Source: Saccharomyces paradoxus (lineage: Eukaryota > Ascomycota > Saccharomycetes > Saccharomycetales > Saccharomycetaceae). Taken from it: a stretch of DNA of 64,000 nt. A program made the translations under genes and the position numbers. This document shows positions 51,670 to 62,206 of this stretch, one piece after another. The DNA is taken from contig NC_047497.1 of the NCBI RefSeq assembly GCF_002079055.1, forward strand, positions 186,001 to 250,000, written 5' to 3'. The notes beneath the pieces are model-generated. The model had not been told where the DNA came from. It worked only from the letters and a program-made list of their open reading frames with translations, and did no database searches. Position 1 is the first letter of the stretch. Each line of letters opens with the position of its first letter.

Positions 51670-52773
51670 TTATTCTTTCTTGGTCTTTCTCTTCTTCGTC
51701 ATTTGAGACAAGATATCATTATCGCCTGGTTCTACGGTTGCTTTCTTTCTCTTGCTGGCGCCAGCTCGCTTCTTTTGCTTGACCTCAAACTTGTCTAATT
51801 GTTCCTTACGTGATTTAGCACCTAACTTCTGCAGCGTCTTATTTTTTTCTACATACTCCTTGTCTTTTAACAATTCATTCTCGCTCTTGGATTCCAACCA
51901 CTCCAAAAGTTTAATTTCATTACCGTAGCCTTCATCATTCTCGTATGGAGTCTCCAAGACAATAGGGATACCCTGCAGATATTCGGAATGTGCAATCATT
52001 CTAAATACATCTATACCTAAGTAACCTTGACCCAAGCGTTCATGTAAATCTCTATTTGCTCCTAGAGGAGCCTTGGAATCATTTAAGTGAACAGCACTAA
52101 GATATTTGAACCCTATTACATCATCAAACTCTTTCCAGAAATTGTTAAACGCCTCAGTAGTGCTGATATCGTATCCTGCCGCAAATGTATGGCACGTATC
52201 TATGCAAACTCCGATTCTTGATTTATCTTCAATCATTCCAATAACTTCCTTCAAATCTACTAATGAACTTCCTACCAGGTTTCCGGTACCAGCCATATTT
52301 TCTAATACGATTTTAACAAATTTCGTCTCTTTAATGGCTTTGTTCAAATATGAGGCTAGTTGTTTTAACTGCAATTGATGGTCGCCTTTCAAAGTAGAAC
52401 CTGGATGTAAGTTATATAGGCCGACACCTAGTTGCTCACATCTGTTCAAATCGTCCATAAAGGATTCATAACTCTTTTCTGCCTTTTCCTTATCCGGATT
52501 AGCCAAATTAATAAAATACTGGCCATGCGGTAAGACGTCAGTTAACGGATTATAGTTGTAAGTTTCACAATTCTTTTTAAATTTATTTACTTCCTCCTGT
52601 GTATACTGTGGGGAAACCCACTTCCTTGGGGATTTTAAAAACATGGCAAATGAATTACAACCAGTGTTAAATGCATTGGTCACACTATTGGAAATCCCAC
52701 CGGCACCTGACATGTGCGCACCAAATTTGTATTTTGAGACAGCGGACCTAACAAAGCTAGATGTCGAGGGCAT
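51670..52773 (-). CDS. APN1: AP endonuclease Apn1, endonuclease IV family (YKL114C orthologue)
   Basis: Seen: 367 residues. An endonuclease IV TIM barrel covers about 1-285, with zinc-ligand segments such as LPHGQYFINLANP (His), YNLHPGSTLKGD (His), IVLENMAG (Glu), GVCIDTCHTFAAGYD (Asp, His), HLNDSK (His, Asp) and IPIVLETPY (Glu). A basic C-terminal tail of about 80 residues contains two Lys/Arg clusters (KKRAGASKRKK and KKRKTKK), the known nuclear signal. Role: the major yeast AP endonuclease and 3'-diesterase in base excision repair, nuclear and mitochondrial. It sits beside RAD27, another repair gene. Confidence 0.97.
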   Translation of the reverse strand: MPSTSSFVRSAVSKYKFGAHMSGAGGISNSVTNAFNTGCNSFAMFLKSPRKWVSPQYTQEEVNKFKKNCETYNYNPLTDVLPHGQYFINLANPDKEKAEKSYESFMDDLNRCEQLGVGLYNLHPGSTLKGDHQLQLKQLASYLNKAIKETKFVKIVLENMAGTGNLVGSSLVDLKEVIGMIEDKSRIGVCIDTCHTFAAGYDISTTEAFNNFWKEFDDVIGFKYLSAVHLNDSKAPLGANRDLHERLGQGYLGIDVFRMIAHSEYLQGIPIVLETPYENDEGYGNEIKLLEWLESKSENELLKDKEYVEKNKTLQKLGAKSRKEQLDKFEVKQKKRAGASKRKKATVEPGDNDILSQMTKKRKTKKE

Positions 52774-53048
52774 TGCGATGGTTCTGGTATACTAAAAAGT
52801 TATTAATGTTGTGTCTTTCTCTTCTTATTTAGGGTTTATCTTCCTACATTTGCAATAATTTACAACATGTAAAGGAAAGAAGAAAAAGGAACCAGGTAAG
52901 AAATGAAAAATTCCACATTCAAGTTTCCAGAAAAAACTGACCAAAAAAAGAGGAGAAGTATAGATGAAAAAGTTCGTGTATATTAATATCTATGTTTACA
53001 TATATGCCAAGGAGAAGGAATAAAAGAAGAAAGTCGAAAAAGATCACC

Positions 53049-54197
53049 TCATCTTCTCCCCTTTGTGACTTTATTTTTATTTTTGTTTAATTTTTTGTTT
53101 TCTTGTGCTCTTTTCGCCGCAGCAGCCAATTGTTCCTTTGTTTTAGGCACTACTTGGAAGAACCCATCTAATCTACCCTGAATGCCAGATTTCAAGCCTT
53201 TTTTTAATCTTGCTATGCCAGACTTTACTCTTTCTTCACTAAATTTCTTATCATCGCATAAATACTCAATTAGTTCCTTCTCTTTTGGTGGCGACCATTT
53301 CAGGTTTACTTCGTTACCATCTATAACTTCAGGGTCAAGAAATAGCATTCTTGCCTGTTTGTAAGGCCAGCCTTCTGGAATTTTCCACTTGGTGTTATTT
53401 GCCTCGCCAGATTCAATAAATTCTACGATTTTTTCGATGGACCCATGCGTTTTTATCAATTTCAAAGCAGTCACCGGGCCAACACCTCTAATGCTTTCAC
53501 AGTAGTCACAACCAAGCATTATACAAAGGTCAACAAATTGCTCTATGGTCAAGTCGAGGCCTCTCAATACTAATTCCGTATCTATTTCGTGAATCGGTTC
53601 TTTCTTGGCCTCTGAAAAAGTTAAATGTCTCAGCAAGAAGGGTGTTCTATAACAAAGTGTGTCCATATCTTCACTTGCTGCAGCATATACCTTTCCCTTC
53701 TTTGCCAACTCAGCACATTGAGCCTCAGCTTCCGTTGGCGCTATTATATATGGGATGCCCATTAATTCCAGTAATTTTTGGGCTTCTTCATTATGTTCTT
53801 TTGAGACCTTCACCAACCTTCTTTCTTGCTTCATTTTTTCCAATTCGGTTGTTGCCTCTGCCAGTTTTTTTTCAGTTTCCACTCTTCTCGAAGACCGCTT
53901 TGTCAACTCATGAGATTTCAAATCTGGAGGCTTACCATCGAAGACATAACAAGGCTTGATACCGTTATCGATCATTCTCAATGTTCTATAAAACATACCC
54001 ATCAAATGTGATGTGGTTTCACCGGCTTCGTTGGTCAACTGCCCACCATCTTGCTGTCTTACAGCAATTAAAAACTGGTATAGAGACATAGAAGCATCGA
54101 TGGCCACTTTTCTACCAAAGAAGCTTTTGATATCGCTTTTCCTGATGGCAGAGGGCACATGCTCCGATATAATTGCATTCAAGCCTTTAATACCCAT
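53049..54197 (-). CDS. RAD27: Flap endonuclease Rad27/FEN1 (YKL113C orthologue)
   Basis: Seen: 382 residues. The N-terminal nuclease region ([20 protein letters not shown]) has conserved acidic residues ([25 protein letters not shown]). The internal region follows ([40 protein letters not shown]). A PCNA-binding PIP box QGRLDGFF lies at about 340-347, and the tail is basic. Role: removes 5' flaps during Okazaki fragment maturation and long-patch base excision repair. Two MCB boxes upstream fit G1/S expression. It is divergent from ABF1. Confidence 0.98.
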   Translation of the reverse strand: MGIKGLNAIISEHVPSAIRKSDIKSFFGRKVAIDASMSLYQFLIAVRQQDGGQLTNEAGETTSHLMGMFYRTLRMIDNGIKPCYVFDGKPPDLKSHELTKRSSRRVETEKKLAEATTELEKMKQERRLVKVSKEHNEEAQKLLELMGIPYIIAPTEAEAQCAELAKKGKVYAAASEDMDTLCYRTPFLLRHLTFSEAKKEPIHEIDTELVLRGLDLTIEQFVDLCIMLGCDYCESIRGVGPVTALKLIKTHGSIEKIVEFIESGEANNTKWKIPEGWPYKQARMLFLDPEVIDGNEVNLKWSPPKEKELIEYLCDDKKFSEERVKSGIARLKKGLKSGIQGRLDGFFQVVPKTKEQLAAAAKRAQENKKLNKNKNKVTKGRR

Positions 54198-54318
54198 ATT
54201 TTTTCTTCTGACGTCTTATCCTATCCTTTATCCAATTCTGCTGACAAAGCTTCTCATCTGTGTATATAAGGAAGAATACCTCATTGAAATACTCCAAAAC
54301 CTTTATTTGCGCGATGTG

Positions 54319-54376
54319 ACGCGTCGCGTTCCTAACAAGAAAAAAATACGTCAGTGGATAGAGATATCAAACGCGT
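54319..54376. promoter_or_regulatory. Two MCB boxes (MBF sites) of RAD27
   Basis: ACGCGT occurs at 54319-54324 and 54371-54376, about 122 and 174 bp before the RAD27 ATG. Paired MCB boxes bind Mbp1/Swi6 and drive late-G1 expression of DNA replication genes. Confidence 0.85.
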
Positions 54377-54545
54377 TAAAAGGATCTGCAGTTACAGTAA
54401 GTTAACAAGCGTTGGTAAATTGGTCCCTAATATCAATGTAGCCAGTTGATACCAATTATTTCCATAGCCAAGCTGATGGAACAACACTAGCCTTTCTATC
54501 ATAATTTACCTGCCGGGTGCCCAATCGGGTGTCTCATAACTACAA

Positions 54546-54558
54546 ATCACTTATAACG
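54546..54558 (+). promoter_or_regulatory. Abf1 site upstream of ABF1 (autoregulation)
   Basis: ATCACTTATAACG matches RTCAYTNNNNACG at all fixed positions, 313 bp before the ABF1 ATG. ABF1 is known to regulate its own promoter in S. cerevisiae. Confidence 0.82.
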
Positions 54559-54870
54559 ATGTTTTTTTAGCCGGGTACTAGCCTTACCTTTTTTTTCGCT
54601 TCTTTTTTTCGTGAAAAACGAAAAGTGGCAAGCAAACTTATATCACTTTCTACTTCTTCCTCTGTTCTTTTTGTTTATTGGCAATAGCCACTATCACATC
54701 CCCATTAACGAAAGTCACCAAAGTGTGTCATTTAATACTACAGTCAGTGACAGCATTTTGTTTAGATCTAAGCTGGAGAGGACTATTAACTGCTACGCCT
54801 CTAATACGTTATCTGTGATCCTGGTTCACTAAGGGACGTTTCAAAACACCACTTTAGCAATTTTACAAGG

Positions 54871-57066
54871 ATGGACAAGTTAGTCGTGAATTACTATGAA
54901 TACAAGCACCCTATAATTAATAAAGACCTAGCCATTGGAGCCCATGGGGGCAAGAAATTCCCCACTTTGGGTGCTTGGTATGACGTTATTAATGAGTATG
55001 AATTTCAGACGCGTTGCCCTATTATTTTAAAGAATTCCCATAGGAATAAACATTTTACATTTGCCTGTCACTTGAAAAACTGTCCGTTCAAAGTCTTGCT
55101 GAGCTATGCTGGTAATGCTACATCCTCAGAAACTTCATCTCCTTCTGCTAATAATAACACGAACCCTTCGGGTACTCCTGATCATATTCACCATCATGGC
55201 GACAATATGAACAACGAGGACAATAATAATAACAATGGCAATAATAAAGTCAGTAATGACAGCAAACTTGACTTCGTTACAGATGATCTTGAATATCATC
55301 TGGCGAACACTCATCCGGACGATGCTAATGATAAAGTGGAGTCGAGAAATAATGAAGTGAGTGGGAACAATGACGATGATGGTGATGATAACAACATTTT
55401 TAAACAGCAAGATGTTACCATCAAGCACGATGCTGAAGATGATTCAAGAAATAAATCCTCTATTGATCAAGGATTAGAAGAAGCAAACGGTTCTGCTACT
55501 GGAAATGACAATAGTAACCACCATCACAACGACGAGGATGACGTCCATACCCAGATGACAAAAAACTATTCCGACGTAGTGAACGATGAAGACATCAACG
55601 TTGCCATTGCTAATGCTGTTGCCAACGTGGATTCTCAATCAAACAATAAGCATGATGGCAAAGATGATGATGCCCCTAATAACAATGATGCCCACGACAA
55701 TGATAATAATAATGATCACAACAACAACAACAACAATAACAACAACAACGTTGGAAGCCATGGCGTTTCATCCCACTCACCTTCCTCTATACGAGACACT
55801 TCTATGAATTTGGACGTCTTTGATTCTGCTACCGATGATATACCGGGCCCATTCGTCGTGACCAAAATTGAGCCTTACCATAGTCATCCACTAGAAGATA
55901 ACCTGTCACTAGGGAAATTTATTCTAACAAAGATTCCCAAGATTTTACAAAACGATTTGAAGTTTGATCAAATACTAGAAAGCTCTTACAACAATTCTAA
56001 CCACACAGTGAGTAAATTTAAAGTTTCTCATTACGTGGAAGAGTCCGGTCTTTTAGACATTTTGATGCAAAGATATGGGTTAACGGCTGAGGATTTTGAA
56101 AAAAGGCTACTGTCTCAAATCGCCAGACGTATAACTACGTATAAAGCCAGATTTGTTTTGAAAAAGAAAAAAATGGGCGAATATAATGACCTACAACCTT
56201 CTTCATCTTCCAATAACAGCAATAACAACGATGATGAGCTATCTAACACAAATATGAGAAATAATCCTATCGACTACACCAAACATCAGGAAATCTCAAG
56301 TGCGGGGGCCTCGTCGAACACAGCCAAGAATGAAAATAATAACAAGAATGACAATAATGATGATAATAACAGCAACAATAATAATGACACCTCGAATTTA
56401 ATAGAAAGTGTACTAGATAAAACATCTAGCCACCGTTACCCACCCAAGAAGATACCAAGTGTTAATAAATGGAGCAAACCAGATCAAATAACTCATTCGG
56501 ATGTGTCCATGGTTGGACTAGATGAATCAAATGATGGCGGTAATGAAAATGTTCACCCAACCTTAGCCGAAGTAGACGCTCAAGAAGCTCGTGAAACTGC
56601 TCAGTTGGCCATAGACAAGATCAATTCTTACAAGAGATCCATTGATGATAAGAACGGTGATGACCATAACAATCCGTCGAGAAATGTGGTAGATGAAAAC
56701 CTGATCAGTGATATGGATTCAGAAGATGCTCACAAGTCTAAGAGACAACACTTATCGGATATCACGCTGGAAGAGAGAAATGAAGACGACAAACTGCCAC
56801 ATGAAGTGGCGGAACAGTTGAGGTTGTTGTCATCGCATTTGAAAGAGGTAGAGAATCTACACCAGAACAATGATGATGACGTAGACGACGTGATGGTGGA
56901 TGTAGATGTTGAAGCGCAATATAATAAGAACCCAACTCACCATCATAATAGTCACCATAGCCAACCTCATCACGATGAAGAAGATGTCGCTGGACTGATG
57001 AGGAAAGCCCATGATGAAGAAGACCTTTCTGATGAAAACATCCAACCTGAATTAAGAGGCCAATAG
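54871..57066 (+). CDS. ABF1: General regulatory factor Abf1 (YKL112W orthologue)
   Basis: Seen: 731 residues, the S. cerevisiae length. The N-terminal DNA-binding part holds an atypical zinc-finger with Cys49, His57, Cys66 and Cys71. A long Asn/Asp/His low-complexity region (about 95-310) includes a ten-codon Asn run. A second DNA-binding part lies at about 325-440 (VTKIEPYHSHPLEDNLSLG), with acidic and Asn-rich C-terminal regions containing the activation segments. Role: essential protein binding RTCAYTNNNNACG at promoters, ARS elements and silencers, where it sets nucleosome-free regions. Many in-frame Asn/Asp runs make this gene prone to length change, yet the total is conserved. Confidence 0.97.
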   Translation: MDKLVVNYYEYKHPIINKDLAIGAHGGKKFPTLGAWYDVINEYEFQTRCPIILKNSHRNKHFTFACHLKNCPFKVLLSYAGNATSSETSSPSANNNTNPSGTPDHIHHHGDNMNNEDNNNNNGNNKVSNDSKLDFVTDDLEYHLANTHPDDANDKVESRNNEVSGNNDDDGDDNNIFKQQDVTIKHDAEDDSRNKSSIDQGLEEANGSATGNDNSNHHHNDEDDVHTQMTKNYSDVVNDEDINVAIANAVANVDSQSNNKHDGKDDDAPNNNDAHDNDNNNDHNNNNNNNNNNVGSHGVSSHSPSSIRDTSMNLDVFDSATDDIPGPFVVTKIEPYHSHPLEDNLSLGKFILTKIPKILQNDLKFDQILESSYNNSNHTVSKFKVSHYVEESGLLDILMQRYGLTAEDFEKRLLSQIARRITTYKARFVLKKKKMGEYNDLQPSSSSNNSNNNDDELSNTNMRNNPIDYTKHQEISSAGASSNTAKNENNNKNDNNDDNNSNNNNDTSNLIESVLDKTSSHRYPPKKIPSVNKWSKPDQITHSDVSMVGLDESNDGGNENVHPTLAEVDAQEARETAQLAIDKINSYKRSIDDKNGDDHNNPSRNVVDENLISDMDSEDAHKSKRQHLSDITLEERNEDDKLPHEVAEQLRLLSSHLKEVENLHQNNDDDVDDVMVDVDVEAQYNKNPTHHHNSHHSQPHHDEEDVAGLMRKAHDEEDLSDENIQPELRGQ
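55720..55749 (+). repeat. AAC/AAT trinucleotide repeat in ABF1
   Basis: Ten consecutive Asn codons, nine AAC and one AAT, inside the low-complexity part of ABF1. Likely polymorphic in length. Confidence 0.95.
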
Positions 57067-57241
57067 TTACCCAGTTGGGGAGGCGAGCTGTTTTTCTCAT
57101 GTTTCTTTTGTTTATTCACTTTTTCCTATACTTTCTCTTTTCTATTGAAATATATATTTTATCTTATGTATGTTTTTTGTATTATAAAGAGACAAAGTTT
57201 CGTTTTGTCATTTTTCTTTTGTTTTTGATTACGTATTAATT

Positions 57242-58183
57242 TCAATTCAAATTTTTGTTCAGATAGTCAGCGAAAAGGGGACCGATTCTACCCTGATCTA
57301 TATCTCTTAGTTTGTTAAAGTTAATAAATTGTCTCTTCAACCTTTGCAATTGCGCTAAAGTGACGACGTTACCAATAGGTAGGTCTACGAAAAAGCAACC
57401 ATCATCATTAATATCGGTAATGCCTTCGGAAACAATGACTCTTGTTCCGTTACTTACCCCTCCAATAGAGGTCAAACTCTTGATATGGTTCATTATGGTT
57501 TTTATTATCTTGCTAGTTTCGACGTCGAGAACCTGGATGAAGTTGGACTGGGATGCAGGTTTAAGTACGGTGGCTGAATTTGGTTTTTGTAAACCCTTGC
57601 TCAATGGATCATTGTGCCCACTGCTTTTGGCCGATTTGGAAGTCTGGAAGACCACTTTACAAATATCGTCAATGTAGTCAGTTATGCTGTCCTGAGGAGT
57701 AAGAATAGCAAAGAGTGGAGAATCCCATCGGTTGTTTGAGTTAGGCTCTTCGTATCGTTGAATCAATTGGTTCAATAATTCGGTTTCCCAAGGGTTCGGG
57801 TTTGAAGTCTTATTCCACTCAAAAATAGTCTCTGGTGGACACAAAGTTTGAATTACACAAAATGTGGTAGACAAATTTTTCACCTCGCAGTGAAGTTGAT
57901 ACCGGAAACCCTTAATATAGTTCAACGAATCTACAATGACTATCTTGTTTCTGGATAGATCTCTTTTCACAGCGGAGATGATCTCCGACCTCAATTTTCT
58001 TTCATCTTGCGAAGTTATATAATCTGAATGTTTTATGCCCAGAGATTCGTCTGAATGATAAGTTATGGAATATTTACTTAATGATGGGGTCGCATCGATT
58101 CTGGATTTTAGTAGTTGCACTAAATGGTTGGCAAGCGTCGTTTTACCACTACATGGGTATCCTGTAAAAAGCACCAGTGGCAT
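57242..58183 (-). CDS. KTI12: Elongator-associated protein Kti12 (YKL110C orthologue)
   Basis: Seen: 313 residues with the N-terminal P-loop GYPCSGKT at 8-15 and a PSTK/Kti12-type ATPase fold (IVIVDSLNYIKGFRYQLHCE near 86-105). A C-terminal part (about 225-313) is the tRNA-binding region in the family. Role: binds the Elongator complex and carries tRNA, needed for wobble-uridine modification (mcm5/ncm5) and for zymocin sensitivity. Length equals S. cerevisiae. It is convergent with ABF1 (175 bp between stops) and shares the long upstream spacer with HAP4. Confidence 0.97.
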   Translation of the reverse strand: MPLVLFTGYPCSGKTTLANHLVQLLKSRIDATPSLSKYSITYHSDESLGIKHSDYITSQDERKLRSEIISAVKRDLSRNKIVIVDSLNYIKGFRYQLHCEVKNLSTTFCVIQTLCPPETIFEWNKTSNPNPWETELLNQLIQRYEEPNSNNRWDSPLFAILTPQDSITDYIDDICKVVFQTSKSAKSSGHNDPLSKGLQKPNSATVLKPASQSNFIQVLDVETSKIIKTIMNHIKSLTSIGGVSNGTRVIVSEGITDINDDGCFFVDLPIGNVVTLAQLQRLKRQFINFNKLRDIDQGRIGPLFADYLNKNLN

Positions 58184-59097
58184 CCTCTTCCTAAATCACC
58201 TGTTGAGTTTTTGCGACGAATTTACAGGGCCCTTACACCTGTTCTGATACATTATTGTTCACGTTTTACCTGTTGATCAAGTGCTTTTAATTTCTTTTTC
58301 CATCGCGATGACGATGATGATGGAACGGTCAAAAAAAGTCAACGAAAAAGAAAAGAGATTTTTTTTCCCACCATATGCGGAGAGAATATGTTTACACCAA
58401 GAGAGCAAGGTGCATGTATGCTGTTTTTAGCATATCACGGTGCGTGAAGGTATGACATAATGATTTGCAAGGTGATGTTTCCTTATATAGCTATTGGCTA
58501 TAGCTATGGCTATGGGTCTAATTAAATCAATTCAATAATTGTTTGTCTTACAATTGCTTTTCCTTTGTTTTCTCTTTGTATACATAATAAGTTGCCTATT
58601 TGCCCAAAATTGTGTCCTTTCTTCCTTTCGGTTAGTATGAGATATTTGTTTTCAAAAATAAAAGGAAACAACAAAAGGATTAATCTTATGTAATGCAATA
58701 CCTAGAATCGGGAAAAACTTGCTTGTCGTACCAAGGAAGGCAGCACTGGCGTGCCTTGAATTAATATAACTCCTAAGACAGTGGGGGGTTGCTTTAGTTG
58801 TACAGCATAAGACTCCCCCGGTTCTGTTCGTATACGTCGTCGTGCTTTGCTTGCGAAAGTAAGGGGTTCAAGAAACAGAAAACAGAGTTTTTTTGGATAA
58901 AGTTTAAACAACGGAAACAGAACAGCAACGAAGGGGAGAAATAGAACAGAATAAGAATCAATTATGTAATTCCGTATTCCGTAATATGCTGTACCGGCTG
59001 TTGGCCGAGAAACCTGCTTATCAAGCGGGCCGAATATGCTACAATGCGTCCATTACTTGTACTCTATCAAGGGATGATAGTAGTGGAACATATAGTA

Positions 59098-59129
59098 TTG
59101 CTTTTCGCCGCGCGGGAGGCGAAAAGCAA
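59098..59129. repeat. Perfect 12-bp inverted repeat in the HAP4 upstream region
   Basis: Left arm TTGCTTTTCGCC (59098-59109), eight-base loop GCGCGGGA, right arm GGCGAAAAGCAA (59118-59129). It could be a paired factor site or a hairpin. It has no T run directly after it, so it is not a typical terminator. Confidence 0.85.
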
Positions 59130-60294
59130 AGAAAACCTACAGTATTTTCAGAGAAGTTCTGCATTATGTGCGAGAAAAAACACATATAGAAATATTAACA
59201 CTGGATAGGGTAACAAATCGAGCGCAAATCTTATCACGTGAAACAGCGAAGGACCGCCCATGCTTTAGTGCACAGGTCAAGATTTACGAAAATACTGTGC
59301 AAAGGCGACGGAAAGAATTTAAAGGCTTGTTACGTAGAAGTATAGGCAGGGCCGCCATTTAGAGATATGCTTTCTGGCTACGGGCTGATGACTTGGCGGT
59401 AGTGATATGCCATGAGATCACTATTTCACCGGCAACTGTAGGCAAAAACCATTTATGTCTTTTTTTTCACCTTACGGGATAACCTCTGCTGAGAATTTCC
59501 CAAACCAGGCAATAAATAATTGCCGGGATTTGAAACCCGGGCGCCGGAGGTTGATCGCACGGCAAATACATAAGAGCCTTCTCCGCAATACGGGCTTTCT
59601 TAAGATTTTCTTGGCCAAAAAGCGAGTCGGCCCCGAAAATCGAATCGGGAACAACGGAGCAACACAAGGACAAGGTGATTCAGTCGTGCAGCCCGGAAAA
59701 AAAAAGACTGTCCTGCGGGCTTTATTCATTCCAATGCCGCTCAGAGGAGACACGCGTTTCGTGGGCTTTAGACCACTACCCCGGCGTTCAGAGAAACCCC
59801 CCGGGGCAGGGGTCCGAAGTCTAAAAGTTTAATGTGGAAGTAGCGAGGGGGGAAGACCGCCGCGCACAGATGGCCAGCACAGCAGAGCGGGGCCGAGGCG
59901 GCAAACGAGGTTATGCCCGCTGAACCTGAAAAAAAACGAAAATTTTCTTTCATCAAGGACTAAAGTTTTATGTTACGGATCTTGCGCGCGGTAAGCAATG
60001 GCCGTAGCCTTCCACAGTTACTTCCAAGTGTCATGTATCGATTTTGCAGATTGTTCCAAAAGTAAATGGATTGCTATTTTCTTTCCGAGATTACTCTAAA
60101 AAAATTTACTGAGTATGAGTTTGTTTCTAGATAAATTATATATATTCGAAAGCTATTAACTAGTCTCCTATATTAATTTCCTCTTACTTAACCCCGTGTG
60201 GTTGTTTAAGTCCATCTCCCTTTTCATTTTATTTATTTTTTTTTGCTTCATTATTTGTTAATTCAGCTCTCCAAACCCCAGTTTTATATCGTAT

Positions 60295-60324
60295 ATGCTA
60301 TCTAAAGGTCCACTTCACACTTAA
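60295..60324 (+). promoter_or_regulatory. HAP4 uORF1 (9 codons)
   Basis: ATG at 60295 followed by nine codons (MLSKGPLHT) and TAA. The S. cerevisiae HAP4 leader is known to carry uORFs of 9 and 3 codons; this is the 9-codon one. It lies 250 bp before the HAP4 ATG and may limit translation. Confidence 0.8.
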
Positions 60325-60484
60325 TAGTATAACAAGATCTCTATAAAGAAACCAGAAAAATAAAAAAGGGTCATTATTTATTCGAGCAGATCATTATCAA
60401 ACGCATAGGAAGATATTAGAACATAGTTTTACATTTTTTCCCACACATATTTATTTGCCTCTTATTATATTAACGAGCATTTTA

Positions 60485-60496
60485 ATGGGTTGCTGA
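60485..60496 (+). promoter_or_regulatory. HAP4 uORF2 (3 codons)
   Basis: ATG GGT TGC TGA, encoding MGC, 48 bp before the HAP4 start codon. It matches the known 3-codon uORF of the S. cerevisiae leader. Confidence 0.8.
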
Positions 60497-60544
60497 TTTG
60501 TTTTACCTACATTTTCTAGTGAAAAAAAAAACAAAAAAATAATC

Positions 60545-62206
60545 ATGACCGCAAAGACTTTTCTACTTCAGGCCTCCGCTAGTCGCCCTCGTAGTAACCA
60601 CTTTAAAAGTGAGCATAATAATATTCCATTGGCCCCTGTACCGATCGCCCCTAATACCAATCATCATAACCATAGTTCGCTGGAATTCGAAAACGATGGC
60701 AGCAAAAAGAAAAAGAAATCTAGTTTGGTGGTTAGAACTTCCAAACATTGGGTTTTGCCCCCTAGACCAAGACCTGGTAGAAGGTCGTCTTCTCACAACA
60801 CTCTGCCTTCTAACAACACTAATAATATTCTAAACGTTGGTGCTAACAGCAGGAATAATAGCAACAATAGTACCGCTTCGAACAGGAAGCAAGCTTCCAA
60901 AGAAAAGAGGAAGCCAAGACATATCCAGACGATCGATGAAAAGCTAATAAACGACTCGAACTACCTAGCTTTTTTGAAGTTCGATGACTTGGAAAATGAA
61001 AAGTTTCATTCTTCTGCCTCTTCCATTTCATCTCCATCTTATTCATCTCCATCTTTTTCAAGTTATAGAAATAGAAAAAAATCAGAATTTATGGACGATG
61101 AAAGCTGCACCGATGTGGAAACCATTGCTGCTCACAACAGCTTGCTGTCAAAAAACCACTATGTGGATTCTTCTTCAAATGTTCACGCACCCCCCACCAA
61201 AAAATCAAAGCTAAACGATTTTGATCTATTGTCTTTATCTTCGACATCTTCATCGACCACTCCGGTGCCACAGTTGACAAAAGATTTCAACGTAAATCTA
61301 AATTTCCATAAGATTCCTCATAAAACTTCATTCCCTGATTCTCCAGCAGACTTTTCCCCAGCAGATTCAGTCTCGTTGATTAGGAACCACTCCTTGCCCA
61401 CTAAATTGCAAGTGAAGGACAAAATTGAGGATTTGAACGATATCAAATTTTTCAATGATTTCGAAAAACTTGAGTTTTTCAATAAGTACGCCAAAGTTAA
61501 TACGAATAATGACGTTAACGAAAATAATGATCTTTGGAATTCTTACCTACAATCGATGGACGATTCCGTGGGTAGGAACATTGGTGATAGCCAACAGGTA
61601 GACAATGATGATAATATGTCTTTGTTAAATTTGCCAATTTTGGAGGAAACCGTCCCCTCTGGGCAAGATGTCAAGATTGAGCCAGACGAAGAAGACATTT
61701 GGAATTATTTACCAAGTTCACAACAACAAGATTCAGCACGTGTTTTGAACAAGAATATGAATTCTGACAAAGCAAACATGCAAACAAATAACGACGAAAC
61801 CTACTTATTCCTTCAGGACCATAATGAAAGCACCAATCCGCATCAAGACGGCGAGCAAGGTTCAGAAATCACTTTGGCTGACAATAAGTTCTCTTATTTG
61901 CCCCCAACTTTAGAAGAATTGATGGAAGAGCAGGATGATAACAACAGCAGGTCTTTCAAAAATTTCATGTTTTCTAACGACAACGGTATACCATGTTCAA
62001 ACATTGACGGTGGTACTGGTAATGACGATGATGACTACACCAAAGTTTTAAAATCTAAAAAAATTTCTACATCGAAGTCGAACGCAAACCTTTATGACTT
62101 AAACGATAATAACAATGATGCAACTGTCACCAATGAATTCGATCAAAGCAGTTTCATCGATGACCTCGATGAAGACGTTGATTTTTTAAAGGTACAGGTA
62201 TTTTGA
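60545..62206 (+). CDS. HAP4: HAP complex activator subunit Hap4 (YKL109W orthologue)
   Basis: Seen: 553 residues. The short conserved Hap4 motif at about 60-80 ([18 protein letters not shown]) is the part that contacts Hap2/3/5. A Ser/Asn-rich middle follows, then several acidic stretches ([14 protein letters not shown] near 380; [17 protein letters not shown] at the end) that serve as activation domains. Role: the limiting, glucose-repressed subunit that lets the CCAAT-binding complex activate respiratory genes, including SDH3 in this window. It has a long leader with two uORFs and a long GC-rich upstream region. Length is one residue from S. cerevisiae; differences cluster in the Asn runs. 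Confidence 0.97.
   Translation: MTAKTFLLQASASRPRSNHFKSEHNNIPLAPVPIAPNTNHHNHSSLEFENDGSKKKKKSSLVVRTSKHWVLPPRPRPGRRSSSHNTLPSNNTNNILNVGANSRNNSNNSTASNRKQASKEKRKPRHIQTIDEKLINDSNYLAFLKFDDLENEKFHSSASSISSPSYSSPSFSSYRNRKKSEFMDDESCTDVETIAAHNSLLSKNHYVDSSSNVHAPPTKKSKLNDFDLLSLSSTSSSTTPVPQLTKDFNVNLNFHKIPHKTSFPDSPADFSPADSVSLIRNHSLPTKLQVKDKIEDLNDIKFFNDFEKLEFFNKYAKVNTNNDVNENNDLWNSYLQSMDDSVGRNIGDSQQVDNDDNMSLLNLPILEETVPSGQDVKIEPDEEDIWNYLPSSQQQDSARVLNKNMNSDKANMQTNNDETYLFLQDHNESTNPHQDGEQGSEITLADNKFSYLPPTLEELMEEQDDNNSRSFKNFMFSNDNGIPCSNIDGGTGNDDDDYTKVLKSKKISTSKSNANLYDLNDNNNDATVTNEFDQSSFIDDLDEDVDFLKVQVF

Larger units (their letters stand above)
54198..54870. other. Divergent promoter RAD27/ABF1
   Basis: 673 bp with two MCB boxes on the RAD27 side and an Abf1 consensus plus a Reb1-like CCGGGTA (54571-54577) on the ABF1 side. 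No gene is seen. Confidence 0.65.
58184..60544. other. Long divergent spacer KTI12/HAP4
   Basis: 2.36 kb without a convincing gene, the largest spacer here. It contains a 12-13 bp repeat (tatagctatnggc type) near 58486-58515 with a CCAAT core, a 12-bp inverted repeat at 59098-59129, a GC-rich block at about 59520-59900 with CCGGGGCAGGGG (Mig1-like core), and the HAP4 leader with two uORFs. The 125-codon frame at 59455-59832 is open because of high GC and is matched by open frames on the other strand. The length agrees with S. cerevisiae as I recall it, so it is not a new insertion. Confidence 0.6.

Noticed and set aside
56762-57100. 112-codon minus-strand ORF over the ABF1 3' end
   Set aside because: Its His/Leu-rich content is explained by the Asp/His-rich ABF1 codons on the other strand.
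58986-59189. Box A-like TTGGCCGAG in the HAP4 upstream spacer as a possible tRNA gene
   Set aside because: No matching box B at tRNA distance and no cloverleaf could be drawn.
59455-59832. 125-codon plus-strand ORF in the HAP4 upstream region
   Set aside because: The area is GC-rich and open on both strands; the peptide is Arg/Pro-rich with no recognisable domain. I treat the block as regulatory, not coding.
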